64,000 nt of DNA from UBA2177 sp964452735 (GTDB taxonomy: Bacteria > Patescibacteriota > Dojkabacteria > SC72): assembly GCA_964452735.1 (NCBI GenBank), contig CAYVNA010000001.1:1-64000 (forward strand), read 5' to 3'. Below are positions 42,367 through 51,378 of this stretch, piece after piece. A model generated the notes under the pieces. That model was not told where the DNA came from and searched no databases. It saw only the letters and a program-made list of their open reading frames with translations. Each line of letters opens with the position of its first letter. The first letter of the stretch is position 1. A program made the translations under genes and the position numbers.

Positions 42367-42681
42367 ATGGAAACAATACCAGCAACATATTGGATGATAG
42401 TGATAGCTGCGGTAGTGGTGATGATCTGTCTTGTACTATACTACCTAGCCATGCTAATTAAAGAAACAAGAGATGTCGTAGGGGACACGAGACCATTACT
42501 CAAAGAAGCAGATGTAATACTCAAGCAGACAACCTTGATAGTGGCAGATGCTCAAGAAACAGTAAATACACTAAAAGGAACAGTAAATGAATTAAACGAT
42601 GCTGTCCTTCTACCTATAAAGAGAATAGGATCAATAATCACAACTATTGGAGACTTTCTATCGGGGTTTGGTAAAAATTAA
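42367..42681 (+). CDS. Small DUF948-like membrane protein
   Basis: A 104-residue protein with one N-terminal membrane helix (about 9-31) and a long amphipathic, coiled-coil-prone cytoplasmic tail (LIKETRDVVGDTRPLLKEADVILKQ, then repeated heptads to LNDAVLLPIKRIGSI). This resembles DUF948/YtxG-like general stress proteins; function unknown. It follows the giant surface-protein gene by 17 bases. Confidence 0.7.
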   Translation: METIPATYWMIVIAAVVVMICLVLYYLAMLIKETRDVVGDTRPLLKEADVILKQTTLIVADAQETVNTLKGTVNELNDAVLLPIKRIGSIITTIGDFLSGFGKN

Positions 42682-42710
42682 TTGTCTTCTAAAGATAATA
42701 CAGGTATTAT
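42682..42710 (+). promoter_or_regulatory. Promoter of the IPKTG surface-protein gene
   Basis: TTGTCT (42682-42687), a 17-base spacer and TATTAT (42705-42710), ending 8 bases before the ATG at 42719. Confidence 0.5.
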
Positions 42711-42718
42711 AATGATTA

Positions 42719-44569
42719 ATGGAAATAGCCACTATCCCAAGTAAAAGGAGAAAGAATCTCATAATAATAGCAATACTTTTGGTAGGTCTCCCTATTTTGG
42801 TATATGCTTCATATCAGGTATACCAACTTATAACGAGAGCATCTGTAGAAGCTAAGCCAACAAATGTTGTTCTTAGCAATATCACTACAAGCTCAGTTAC
42901 GGTTACTTGGGTAACGGAAGTTAGTTCGAATGGAACCATAATACCTGTAGAAAATGGTTCAGAGAAAAGTCCTATACTGGACAGAAGGGGCTCCGGTAAA
43001 AGATATACTCACTATGTTGAAATAACTGACCTATCTCCAGATACAGAATATCAATTTATCATAGTCTCTGACAGCAAGAAGTATACAAGCGATGGCTCAA
43101 AAAACTTCACCTTCAAGACTGCTCAAATCTCCTCTGATGTACCTACTCCAAACCCTATTCATGGAACTGTACAAGGAAATAGTGGAGACGATGTTCTTCT
43201 CTATGCCATGTTAAAGGATAAATCTACATATCCAGTATCTACAGTTATGCCTACAGGAGGAAACTGGATAATGGATATCTCAGCTTTAAGGAAAACCTCC
43301 GACAAATCATTAGTAATTACTTCAGATAGTACAAACCTCGTGATAATAGCAGTGTCTGGGACTAACAAGGGGGCCATATTGGAAGGAACATATGGAGAGC
43401 TATTTGATAGTAGTGGGAAATTAAAAGATACTTACTCACTAAGTCTTGCTAATAATACATCTCTTTATTCTTCCTTCCCTTCTGTGGCTATGCTAGAAGC
43501 ATATTCTTCTGTAACTACAACGAAAACAGAAACAAATAGTAGTAGTACAAACAATAATAATGTCGAGGAAGAAGAAAAAGTAGAGGAGGAGAATGTAGGT
43601 GAAAGAAAATTCCGAATAGTACAACAATTGGAATGGATAGATATGGTTGTCGGAGATGAATCTATATCAGGTGAGTATGGGGAATCAACAATTCGAGCAG
43701 TTAATATAACAGACACTGGTTTTACCATATTATGGATCTCTAACAAAAAAGAACAAGGATATATCAATTATGGAACCTCAAAAACATCTCTTACAAATCA
43801 AGGTAGTGATGAAAGGGATGGCATTACCAATAAAGGTTCCTACTATGTACATTCGATCTCTATTACGAGGCTACAACCAGAAACGGAGTATTACTTTGAG
43901 ATAGTGTCTGGAGATAGTAAATATAATAACTCAGGTAAAAAGTACTCTCTAAAAACATTCGCAACCCTAAGCTCTCCACCTCCATTTGAATCAGTTACAG
44001 GCCAAGTTTCTTCTCTGCCCGATCACAAGGAAGCTATAGTAATTGCTCAAATACAAGACAAAGATTCTACGGGAACTACTGGAAATAGCCTCCCCATATC
44101 GACCATAATAGATGAAAATGGAAAATGGATACTCTCTATCGCAGATAGTAGAAGTAGTGATGGTTCAAAATATTTTGAATATACTTCAGAAGATATCCTC
44201 AGTTTGGAAATATATACAACAGTTGAGACAGAAATAGTATCTGAGAAAATAAATGGTATAAGTGATAGGGATATAAGTATCTCTATGTCTGACATCTCGA
44301 CTTCATCAACCTCGTATACGAATGTTGCCCTTCTGGATAATTATGGAATATTAGGATATAGCTCTGGTGTGAGTATAAATACAGACTCTTCAGAAGAAGA
44401 TAGTACATATACTGTTCAGTCAGGAAACCAGATCCCTAAGACAGGAATATTAGAAGATTTCTTCATCCTAATTATCTTATCCTTTGGATTATTGGTTTCC
44501 GGTATCCTTATGTATAGAAAAACGATGACAAAGTCACAGAGAAAGGGTAAAATGACATCAAATATATGA
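42719..44569 (+). CDS. Two-FN3 surface protein with sortase-type C-terminus
   Basis: A 616-residue protein. An N-terminal helix (about 13-37) leads to two copies of a phosphatase-type FN3 domain. The first has NVVLSNITTSSVTVTWVTE and THYVEITDLSPDTEYQFII; the second has NITDTGFTILWISNKKEQG and VHSISITRLQPETEYYFEI. Each is followed by a similar beta segment (PNPIHGTVQG and FESVTGQVSS), so the whole unit is duplicated. An acidic linker separates them. The end has IPKTG (572-576), a hydrophobic helix and a short basic tail, the layout of a sortase substrate; a sortase gene lies at 29780-30577. A promoter precedes the gene. Confidence 0.85.
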   Translation: MEIATIPSKRRKNLIIIAILLVGLPILVYASYQVYQLITRASVEAKPTNVVLSNITTSSVTVTWVTEVSSNGTIIPVENGSEKSPILDRRGSGKRYTHYVEITDLSPDTEYQFIIVSDSKKYTSDGSKNFTFKTAQISSDVPTPNPIHGTVQGNSGDDVLLYAMLKDKSTYPVSTVMPTGGNWIMDISALRKTSDKSLVITSDSTNLVIIAVSGTNKGAILEGTYGELFDSSGKLKDTYSLSLANNTSLYSSFPSVAMLEAYSSVTTTKTETNSSSTNNNNVEEEEKVEEENVGERKFRIVQQLEWIDMVVGDESISGEYGESTIRAVNITDTGFTILWISNKKEQGYINYGTSKTSLTNQGSDERDGITNKGSYYVHSISITRLQPETEYYFEIVSGDSKYNNSGKKYSLKTFATLSSPPPFESVTGQVSSLPDHKEAIVIAQIQDKDSTGTTGNSLPISTIIDENGKWILSIADSRSSDGSKYFEYTSEDILSLEIYTTVETEIVSEKINGISDRDISISMSDISTSSTSYTNVALLDNYGILGYSSGVSINTDSSEEDSTYTVQSGNQIPKTGILEDFFILIILSFGLLVSGILMYRKTMTKSQRKGKMTSNI

Positions 44570-46028
44570 GAAATTCCAACGAAAATAAAAAAGGTATAAG
44601 GCTCCTATNNNNNNNNNNCTGACTCTGTTCCTTTTTGCCACAATATATATCGTTGGGAAGGTAAGGAATTACGGTATCGGAAGTCCCAAGATTTCTGTTG
44701 ATGATAATGCTGCTGTATGTACATCATGTAATGAAGAATCAAGCACGGATAATTCCGAGTATGTAATCTATGATCTGAATGAGGAAGAGGCTATAGATGT
44801 CAAAGAACTAGTTCTTAGCTCTACATCAAGAACTAGTAATTGTGAAAAGTTCCAGAATATGTTCAATGTAAGAAGACTATGTACAGATGGTGCAGTCCCT
44901 GGGCAATTGGATGGAGGAGCTGATAACGGAGCTACACATAATGCGAGTAAATCAGGTGGAGATGTCAAATTATCTGACGAGATGACTATTAAATTAGTTG
45001 AAGTTACATTCCCTGCACAGCTAGCAAATGGTAAGAAGACAGTTAAGGATAATAGGAAGGACATACTAAAAGAGGATCCTGTTTACTTTTCATTCGGAGA
45101 TGCTGTTAGTGTTGATTACAGTAACAAATTCAAAACCCCAACACAGGTATCTTCTCAGGGTAGGGATAGTGGCCTTAGTTCTGATGGGAAGGAAGCGTAT
45201 ATGGTTGTAGCGGAGAATACAATAACGACTGCAGTATCTGGTGAAAGTCTGATAGGGGAATATACAGTTGAGAAAGCAGAGAATGAGAGATACAAATCCC
45301 TCTGTACAGAAGATATTCAACCTAGTTATTTTAATCCAAAACCAGCAAATGATTCATCTGTTGATTTAGATGCTGTTTTGCAAATCCCTGGAGGCAATCC
45401 TGTAGATGCAATAGATAATCAATGTCTTTCCCAGGGGAGTATGACAGAAACCATAACAGATACAAAAGTTCTAGGATACCTATGTAGGGAGAGTAAGATA
45501 GCAACCTTCATAGGAAATATTGTTTCATTTTTCTCTAATGATACTTGGTCGGAATGTAATGATACAAAAGTAGTTGAATTACCAGATGGTTCTAAGCAAT
45601 CAGAGGATGACCTTTGTGTCTCCGAAGAGGACATCGTTATCGAAATGAGTTCCCTATTTGGTTCTGTTGACCAATGTGAAGGAGATGTATGTTCTAACTC
45701 ATTTCTAACTAGAAGGTTTAAATCTACTTTGACTCCTGCAAGTGTTGGTGATTACAAGTTAGTAGGATCATCTTCTGCTGATAGTTTAACTCAAACGATA
45801 CTTACCCCATGCAAAATAGAGGTTTCTGTAAGTGGATTTTTTGCTCCTAAAACCAGAGAATTAAATGTATATTGTATGTGGGATATAACTCCTACTATAA
45901 TGAACTATAGAGCTCATCAGGTGGAGAAGATCCCTGCACAGGAAGATTTTCCTCAAACGTTTGAAGAATACTGGGATTTAGTAAAGCAAACGATGAAAAA
46001 AGATGGTGAGATAAGTAATGGAAGATAA
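44566..46028 (+). CDS. Anchored Cys-containing protein of the second secretion block, split by gap
   Basis: The likely start is the ATG at 44566, overlapping the previous stop; it reads MRNSNENKKGIRLL and then enters a 10-N gap. After the gap a frame opens at 44619 with LTLFLFATIYIVGKV, the second half of a membrane helix, and continues without a stop to 46028. An ATG at 44859 is internal, not the real start. The extracellular part (~460 residues) has several Cys residues, including CTSC, and no family that I recognise. It lies 21 bases upstream of a VirB6-like gene, so it may be an outer component of that secretion system. Confidence 0.7.
44609..44618. other. Assembly gap (10 N) in signal-anchor coding region
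   Basis: Undetermined bases; the flanking frames disagree by one base, so the run does not represent the true length. Confidence 0.85.
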
Positions 46029-46049
46029 ATAATTTTAACAAATATATAT

Positions 46050-47513
46050 ATGAAAATCAGTGCGAAAAAGCTACACTTAGGAAGTATTCTTCTTATTCCC
46101 TTTGCTATATTCCTTTTCTCACTATTCATGCCGAAGGTAGCAAATGCGGCATCTCCCTGTATAGATATAGAGGCTACATATGAAGAAGCATTAATAAAGT
46201 CTGAGAAAGCCACAGGTGTAGGCGGGACTCATACATATTCTTCTGGATCTGTCACGTCCGCAACAAATATTATGCATACAGGACTAGAGGTGTTTTGTAC
46301 AACGTGCTTCTGTACGGGGGATAAGATAATGGAAAGTGATGAGATCTCTCCATCTAATAAGATGGGTCTTGTAGAAATGTCTAATGACAAACTGAAAGCT
46401 CTCATGTACAATCCTCCTTCTGTTGATGTTGCGGAGCATATGGCTCAAGAGTGGGTTCCTGGTTATAGTGACTCAACCAATAGTGTATTTGCTGGTGGAT
46501 ACGAAGAATTGGAGGAAGCTGGTGTTGTCTCCATATGGAATAGAACAAGGAATCTTGCATATGTATGTTTTGTTGTTGTGATGATAGTTGCTGGGTTCAT
46601 GATAATGTTTAGAACTAAGCTCGGAGGTCAAACACTAGTTACCTTAGGTAACTTTCTCCCCAATGTAATAATTGCTCTAGTCCTTGTTACCTTTAGCTTT
46701 GCGATTGCAGGCGTAATTATTGACATTGGTTCCATGCTCTGTAGTTTTGTTATAACTATACTATATGGAAATAATTCATCATTTGAACCTGTCTTTACAA
46801 ATAACCCTCTAGATATCCTTTGGAGAAACTGGCTTTCTACAAAAGAAGCAAGACAACAGGTCACAATAGATGCCTTTAGGGATCCCTCATCTGTGGACTC
46901 TGTTATGCAAATAGTTTCCTTTTTGACCTCCTTCATTAATCCAGTCCCCGGAGCTGGCGTGGTGGGTGCTGTTCAGAAGTTAGCAGGTATAAAAGTGAAC
47001 CTAGTTACCATAATTATCTCCGGAATAATGTTTGTAGGTGCGATCTCTGTATGGATTGCTTTGTTAAAATCATACTTAATGATATTGATAAATGTCATTA
47101 TTGGTCCAATCCAAATAATGCTTTCGGCAATCCCAGGAATGAAGCACATGCTAACAAATTGGCTGAAATCTTTAGCTAGAAATGTTCTTGTATTCCCAAT
47201 GGTTTTAGCCATGGTCAATCTCCCCTATGCCCTCTTCGGAGAGAATGTAGAATTTAAAGGACTCCCAGAAGGTCTAACAGCTCCAGGTGGTAGCGTAGGA
47301 ACTACGATAGATTCAATTATGGGAGATGTAGTCACAACAGAAATGCTAGTAGTGAATATCTTGAAAATAGTGATGCTATTCATGGCAGCACAGGCTCCTA
47401 AATTAGCTGAAGCCATACTTCCACCTGATACTCCAAAGGCATTAGCTGAAGGTTTAGGAAAAGCAAAAGAGTCATTTAGTAAGATACCTTTGATAGGAGG
47501 TCTATTCAAATAA
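46050..47513 (+). CDS. VirB6/TrbL-like polytopic secretion protein
   Basis: A 487-residue membrane protein. A signal-like N-terminus (LGSILLIPFAIFLFSLFMPKVANA) is followed by a ~130-residue external region with a Cys cluster (FCTTCFC). Next come at least five hydrophobic helices: LAYVCFVVVMIVAGFMIMF, PNVIIALVLVTFSFAIAGVII, IIISGIMFVGAISVWIALL, YLMILINVIIGPIQIML, and one near LKIVMLFMAAQAP. Charged loops such as GMKHMLTNWLKSLARN occur between them. This pattern matches VirB6/TrbL channel subunits. Its placement before an M23-peptidase protein supports a type IV secretion role together with the PrgI/VirB4 cluster at 9-13 kb. Confidence 0.75.
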   Translation: MKISAKKLHLGSILLIPFAIFLFSLFMPKVANAASPCIDIEATYEEALIKSEKATGVGGTHTYSSGSVTSATNIMHTGLEVFCTTCFCTGDKIMESDEISPSNKMGLVEMSNDKLKALMYNPPSVDVAEHMAQEWVPGYSDSTNSVFAGGYEELEEAGVVSIWNRTRNLAYVCFVVVMIVAGFMIMFRTKLGGQTLVTLGNFLPNVIIALVLVTFSFAIAGVIIDIGSMLCSFVITILYGNNSSFEPVFTNNPLDILWRNWLSTKEARQQVTIDAFRDPSSVDSVMQIVSFLTSFINPVPGAGVVGAVQKLAGIKVNLVTIIISGIMFVGAISVWIALLKSYLMILINVIIGPIQIMLSAIPGMKHMLTNWLKSLARNVLVFPMVLAMVNLPYALFGENVEFKGLPEGLTAPGGSVGTTIDSIMGDVVTTEMLVVNILKIVMLFMAAQAPKLAEAILPPDTPKALAEGLGKAKESFSKIPLIGGLFK

Positions 47514-47524
47514 TATAGAAGGGT

Positions 47525-50350
47525 ATGCCAAAAAAAAACGATAATAACTACAATGATGCCTTAGGGTCAATATATCAATTTCTTTTCGAAGAGGCAGAGA
47601 AGCCACCTGAGAAAAGAAAACCTGTCAAGTTAACGGGACTTTCGGGAGAATCTTTCTTTGTGGATGCTCTATCAACGATAATACAGAATCCTGCTGCATA
47701 TGTGGGAAATACAGTAATGGATGAAATAAATGACGCTTTTAACGCAGATGTTCTTAATTTCGATATAGATAAACAAGGTGGAAAGTTAGAGATAAAGGCA
47801 AATGATCTAGCAACAATAATTAAAGATCCAAATAAGTTCTTTGATTCTCAGTATAAGAAAGCTGAAACTATAAGAAAACAAAATCGTGTAAGGTGGTTCT
47901 CCCGCCCTATCCAACAACAAGTCTTCACAGCTTGGGCGATGAAAAATGGTTTTTCTTCCGAAGAAGCTACTGTCTTAGGACAAGCAGTGGGATCTGGTCT
48001 CTCGGACTCTGGTTTCGTAGCAAGGCTTCGAAAGGACTGGTCAGATAGCAGTGGGAAGAGAAAGCCTGGAGATAAGCTAAAGCTTGGTATGAAAGTGGGG
48101 TATGCAGATTCTGACATGCCTCAGTTTAGAGGTTTTGCCAGAGGTATGAGAAAGGATGATGCAATCAATGCTTTTGATAAAGGTTGGGCTAAAAGTGGTC
48201 TCCCAGATAATACAAGGAAAGCATATATCAAAGGTCTACTACAAACTGAAGTTGATCAGGTGGGTGGTTTGAATAAGCTTCAGTTATCTAATTTCCTTCA
48301 GGCAAAAGGTTTTCCAGAGAGTAGTGATATATTCAAAAATGTCATGGGATCATTTGGTTTTGATGATAGCAATGCTAGTAATAGAAGATTGCTTTCAGGA
48401 TACTTCCGTGGAAAGGCAGAACAAGCAGAAGCCCTTGGTGATACTGCGGGGAGGGATAGGTATGGACGAGCTGTTAGTATATTAAATACGGTAGATAATG
48501 ATACGATACTCCAAGATACAAGGGATAGTATAAGGAAGTTGCAGGATGCAATTAGCGGTTTACCAGCATCTCAGAGGAATAATGGCAATCCACAATATAG
48601 GAATATAAATAAAAAAATCAGCGTATTGAGAAGAAGTGAAGCAGATCTTCGTAGAGGTTTGGGTGGTGGTATGTTGACATATAGTGTGTTTAGTGGATTG
48701 GGGCAATTAGAAGGATTTGCAAACGCATGGAATGCTTCATACGGTATTAGTAAAGATTTAATACCTAGCATCCTTAATGGTAGCTTCTTCGATAGTAGGG
48801 GGCATAAGAACAGTCTTTTCTCTCCAAGCAAAACTATGGAAATAGGAACTACTAAGGGAGTTTTCGAAATACATGTCGCTAGAGGAGCAGGTGTCCCGTA
48901 TAGGGAAGAATTAATGGGCGTCTTAAATGGAATATATTATTTCACGCCAGCAGGTATTTTAAGGACGTTAACGACAGGTGAAGGTTTCGCATATTTATTA
49001 AATCAAAGCAGGAAGTCATTGAACAAGCAATTCAAATCACTTTCTGTTGGAGATATGTCCTTCCTTATACAAATAGGCATAGATCCAAGAAAGGCCGGTT
49101 TTGATATAGCTTCTGTTATGGCTGATCCTAAGAAATATGCTGTACTTAAAGACTTCCTCATTAAAAGACCCAATAGCCCAATATCAAGGAAGTTACTTCC
49201 ATTAATAAAAAATGATGAAAGGTTTCTAGCTCTTGCTGACTTATTCTCTTGGAGCACCAAGTTGAAGAACTCTGTTGGTATGAGTGTAAAAAAATTATTA
49301 AACAGGGGGCTTGCCAAATCAGGCCTAGCTCTAGATGATGAAGCTCTTAAAGCACTTGGAATAAACCAGGTAATTAATAGATATATAGGTGCTAAGATCC
49401 TAGCTTCTAAGATATGGAAAGATCATATAGAAGGTTATCTAATTAGGAAACTTGGTGAAAAGGTTGCAAAGGAGATAAGCTCCCTGTTACTAAAAGAGGG
49501 ATTAAGATCTGCACTAGTTGGTCTCTTTACAGCCTTAGGATCTTCTTTGGGACCTCTTGGTACAGCATTGGGATATTTGGCTTCGGAGATAATCATGGCA
49601 TTAGGCTATGAAATGGCTAGGATAGGGATCCTTTTTCTTCTTCTGGTTGCTCTTGGTCTAATAGCTACAATTCTAGTTCTTCAATATGGAGCTGCCAGTA
49701 GCTTTGCGAAATTGATGAACCTTCATACAGATATATCTCCCACAGAGGTTGTTCAATGTAGTGCATGGCAACCATCTGGTTTGCTACCCATTGAAGGTGA
49801 AGAAGAACCAGGAGGTTTTGATGGAGAGTTTACTCCGGGAAATCTTCCTCCTGGAACCACATGTCTATTTGCAGCAAGCTCTTCTTTGAGATGTACTCAG
49901 GCACCATATACCTCTTGTAGCATTCCTGGACACAGGAAACCTAGTCATGCGAATTCTCCTGCGATAGACGTTGCCATAGGGGGGAATTTTAGTGCTCCCC
50001 AATTTTGTGATTCATCAAAGGGGAATTGTAAAGTGACTGCAGTTGGTCAAGAGACTTGTGCGGGAGGAAGTCCTGCAGGAGGGTATGTGAGATTCTCCGC
50101 AGATTATAACGGACGTACATACGAGTTCTATGTTCTTCATGTAGCTCCAGGTGTAAGTACCGGCCAAACCCTTGGTGCAGGCCAAGCTGTTGCAACAATA
50201 ATACATGATCCTAAGTGGAAACAGTGTTCTACTGGCCTACATGCTCATCTCTCTGTCAAAGTAAATGGCTCGTATGTAAACCCAAGAGATGTAATGAATC
50301 AGGATTTTGGATGTTCAATCTCAGAATGTCCAACGGAAGTCTGTATGTAA
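47525..50350 (+). CDS. Large secretion protein with C-terminal M23 peptidase domain
   Basis: A 941-residue protein. The first ~690 residues are hydrophilic and helical, probably cytoplasmic. Then come hydrophobic segments (about 660-725, ending GILFLLLVALGLIATILVL) and an external LytM/M23 domain. The metal ligands are visible in HANSPAIDV (His ~807, Asp ~815) and HAHLSV (~905-907). VLHVAPGV matches the conserved strand between them, and NPRDVM follows. It could open peptidoglycan for the secretion apparatus, a role filled by VirB1/VirB5-like hydrolases elsewhere. The N-terminal part is unknown. The gene follows the VirB6-like gene by 11 bases. Confidence 0.82.
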   Translation: MPKKNDNNYNDALGSIYQFLFEEAEKPPEKRKPVKLTGLSGESFFVDALSTIIQNPAAYVGNTVMDEINDAFNADVLNFDIDKQGGKLEIKANDLATIIKDPNKFFDSQYKKAETIRKQNRVRWFSRPIQQQVFTAWAMKNGFSSEEATVLGQAVGSGLSDSGFVARLRKDWSDSSGKRKPGDKLKLGMKVGYADSDMPQFRGFARGMRKDDAINAFDKGWAKSGLPDNTRKAYIKGLLQTEVDQVGGLNKLQLSNFLQAKGFPESSDIFKNVMGSFGFDDSNASNRRLLSGYFRGKAEQAEALGDTAGRDRYGRAVSILNTVDNDTILQDTRDSIRKLQDAISGLPASQRNNGNPQYRNINKKISVLRRSEADLRRGLGGGMLTYSVFSGLGQLEGFANAWNASYGISKDLIPSILNGSFFDSRGHKNSLFSPSKTMEIGTTKGVFEIHVARGAGVPYREELMGVLNGIYYFTPAGILRTLTTGEGFAYLLNQSRKSLNKQFKSLSVGDMSFLIQIGIDPRKAGFDIASVMADPKKYAVLKDFLIKRPNSPISRKLLPLIKNDERFLALADLFSWSTKLKNSVGMSVKKLLNRGLAKSGLALDDEALKALGINQVINRYIGAKILASKIWKDHIEGYLIRKLGEKVAKEISSLLLKEGLRSALVGLFTALGSSLGPLGTALGYLASEIIMALGYEMARIGILFLLLVALGLIATILVLQYGAASSFAKLMNLHTDISPTEVVQCSAWQPSGLLPIEGEEEPGGFDGEFTPGNLPPGTTCLFAASSSLRCTQAPYTSCSIPGHRKPSHANSPAIDVAIGGNFSAPQFCDSSKGNCKVTAVGQETCAGGSPAGGYVRFSADYNGRTYEFYVLHVAPGVSTGQTLGAGQAVATIIHDPKWKQCSTGLHAHLSVKVNGSYVNPRDVMNQDFGCSISECPTEVCM

Positions 50351-50366
50351 TCTTTGTATTAGGAAT

Positions 50367-51356
50367 ATGGAAAAGAAAAAAAAGATAATTTTATTAATAA
50401 TAGGATTCCTTATTCTACTCTCTCTTGCTATCCTCTCTTGGTATCTGATCTCTAATATTGGCAAGAAGAACTATCCAAAAGAGCCAATTGCTCAAGAATC
50501 TCTTCCTGCATACGAAAATAGGAAGATATCTCTAACGGAGCTTAAAGATAATGAACAGCTAGATTACAAGTTATGGAGCATATCTTCAAAGACAAATTTG
50601 GAAGGTATTGAGAAGATGATTGATGAAATAGGCCTAGTATTAGAAATAGATATGGAGAAAGAAGGAGAATACTATCTCTGGGGAGATCTAGAAAACGATT
50701 ATTTTGAATATTATTTATCTAAAAACAGCCTCATATTCAATATAGAAGATGGAATTGCTTGGGATGAAGCAGAGTTAACGGCGAATTCTTTCTCTGAGTT
50801 TGCTAAGAAATACCTAGGGAAAGATTGGAAGTATGAAATAGTTAGAAAAGACCGCTTTTCCTCAGGATACATATACTATGCCAAAAGACTCTTAGAGACA
50901 GATAGTGCAGTAGAGACAATGGAGCTACATAATGAAACAGATTATTTGATGATGCAAAATGGAAAAATCATGTTTGGAGAGTTTCTTTTAACAGAATTCG
51001 TAGATACAAAAATAACAATACCGTTGATAAAGTTATCCGATTTAAATAAAGTTCTCAACCTCTCAGGTTATCCAAAGATAATATCTTCTAAGCCAAGTGA
51101 AATTGCTGTAGCCTTATCAATAGAGGACAATTATTTAAATGAAGAGATCCTCGATATACAAGAAGGTATTCGTGATTGTTCTGCCACGAATTACAACATA
51201 GTATATCTATACAAAACATTTGCACAATCGTACTTAACACCAGTGTATAAGCTTAGTTTAGAGTGTAAAGTTGATTATAATAGCAAAGAGTATCAAGTTC
51301 CTGCTATTGGCTACGTTAATGCAATTAATATGGATTATGTATATACTCCAGAGTAG
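50367..51356 (+). CDS. Hypothetical membrane-anchored protein
   Basis: About 329 residues from the ATG at 50367, where a basic MEKKKKIILLIIGFLILLSLAIL forms a clear anchor. An in-frame ATG at 50307 lies inside the previous gene and is less likely. The external ~295 residues are rich in charged and Tyr residues, with two late Cys residues, and have no recognised domain. Position after the M23 protein and before the amidase-like gene suggests an envelope function. Confidence 0.7.
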   Translation: MEKKKKIILLIIGFLILLSLAILSWYLISNIGKKNYPKEPIAQESLPAYENRKISLTELKDNEQLDYKLWSISSKTNLEGIEKMIDEIGLVLEIDMEKEGEYYLWGDLENDYFEYYLSKNSLIFNIEDGIAWDEAELTANSFSEFAKKYLGKDWKYEIVRKDRFSSGYIYYAKRLLETDSAVETMELHNETDYLMMQNGKIMFGEFLLTEFVDTKITIPLIKLSDLNKVLNLSGYPKIISSKPSEIAVALSIEDNYLNEEILDIQEGIRDCSATNYNIVYLYKTFAQSYLTPVYKLSLECKVDYNSKEYQVPAIGYVNAINMDYVYTPE

Positions 51357-51362
51357 ATAGAG

Positions 51363-51371
51363 TGATACAAT
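51363..51371 (+). promoter_or_regulatory. Extended -10 of the amidase-like gene
   Basis: TG-A-TACAAT, hexamer at 51366-51371, 7 bases before the ATG at 51379. Confidence 0.45.
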
Positions 51372-51378
51372 GTAATCT

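Noticed and set aside
44859..46028. Gene starting at 44859 as a complete soluble protein
   Set aside because: The frame is open upstream to the N gap and encodes part of a membrane helix, so 44859 is internal.
50307..50366. Upstream start at 50307 for the membrane-anchored protein
   Set aside because: It lies within the M23-protein gene, and the basic start of the signal anchor is at 50367.
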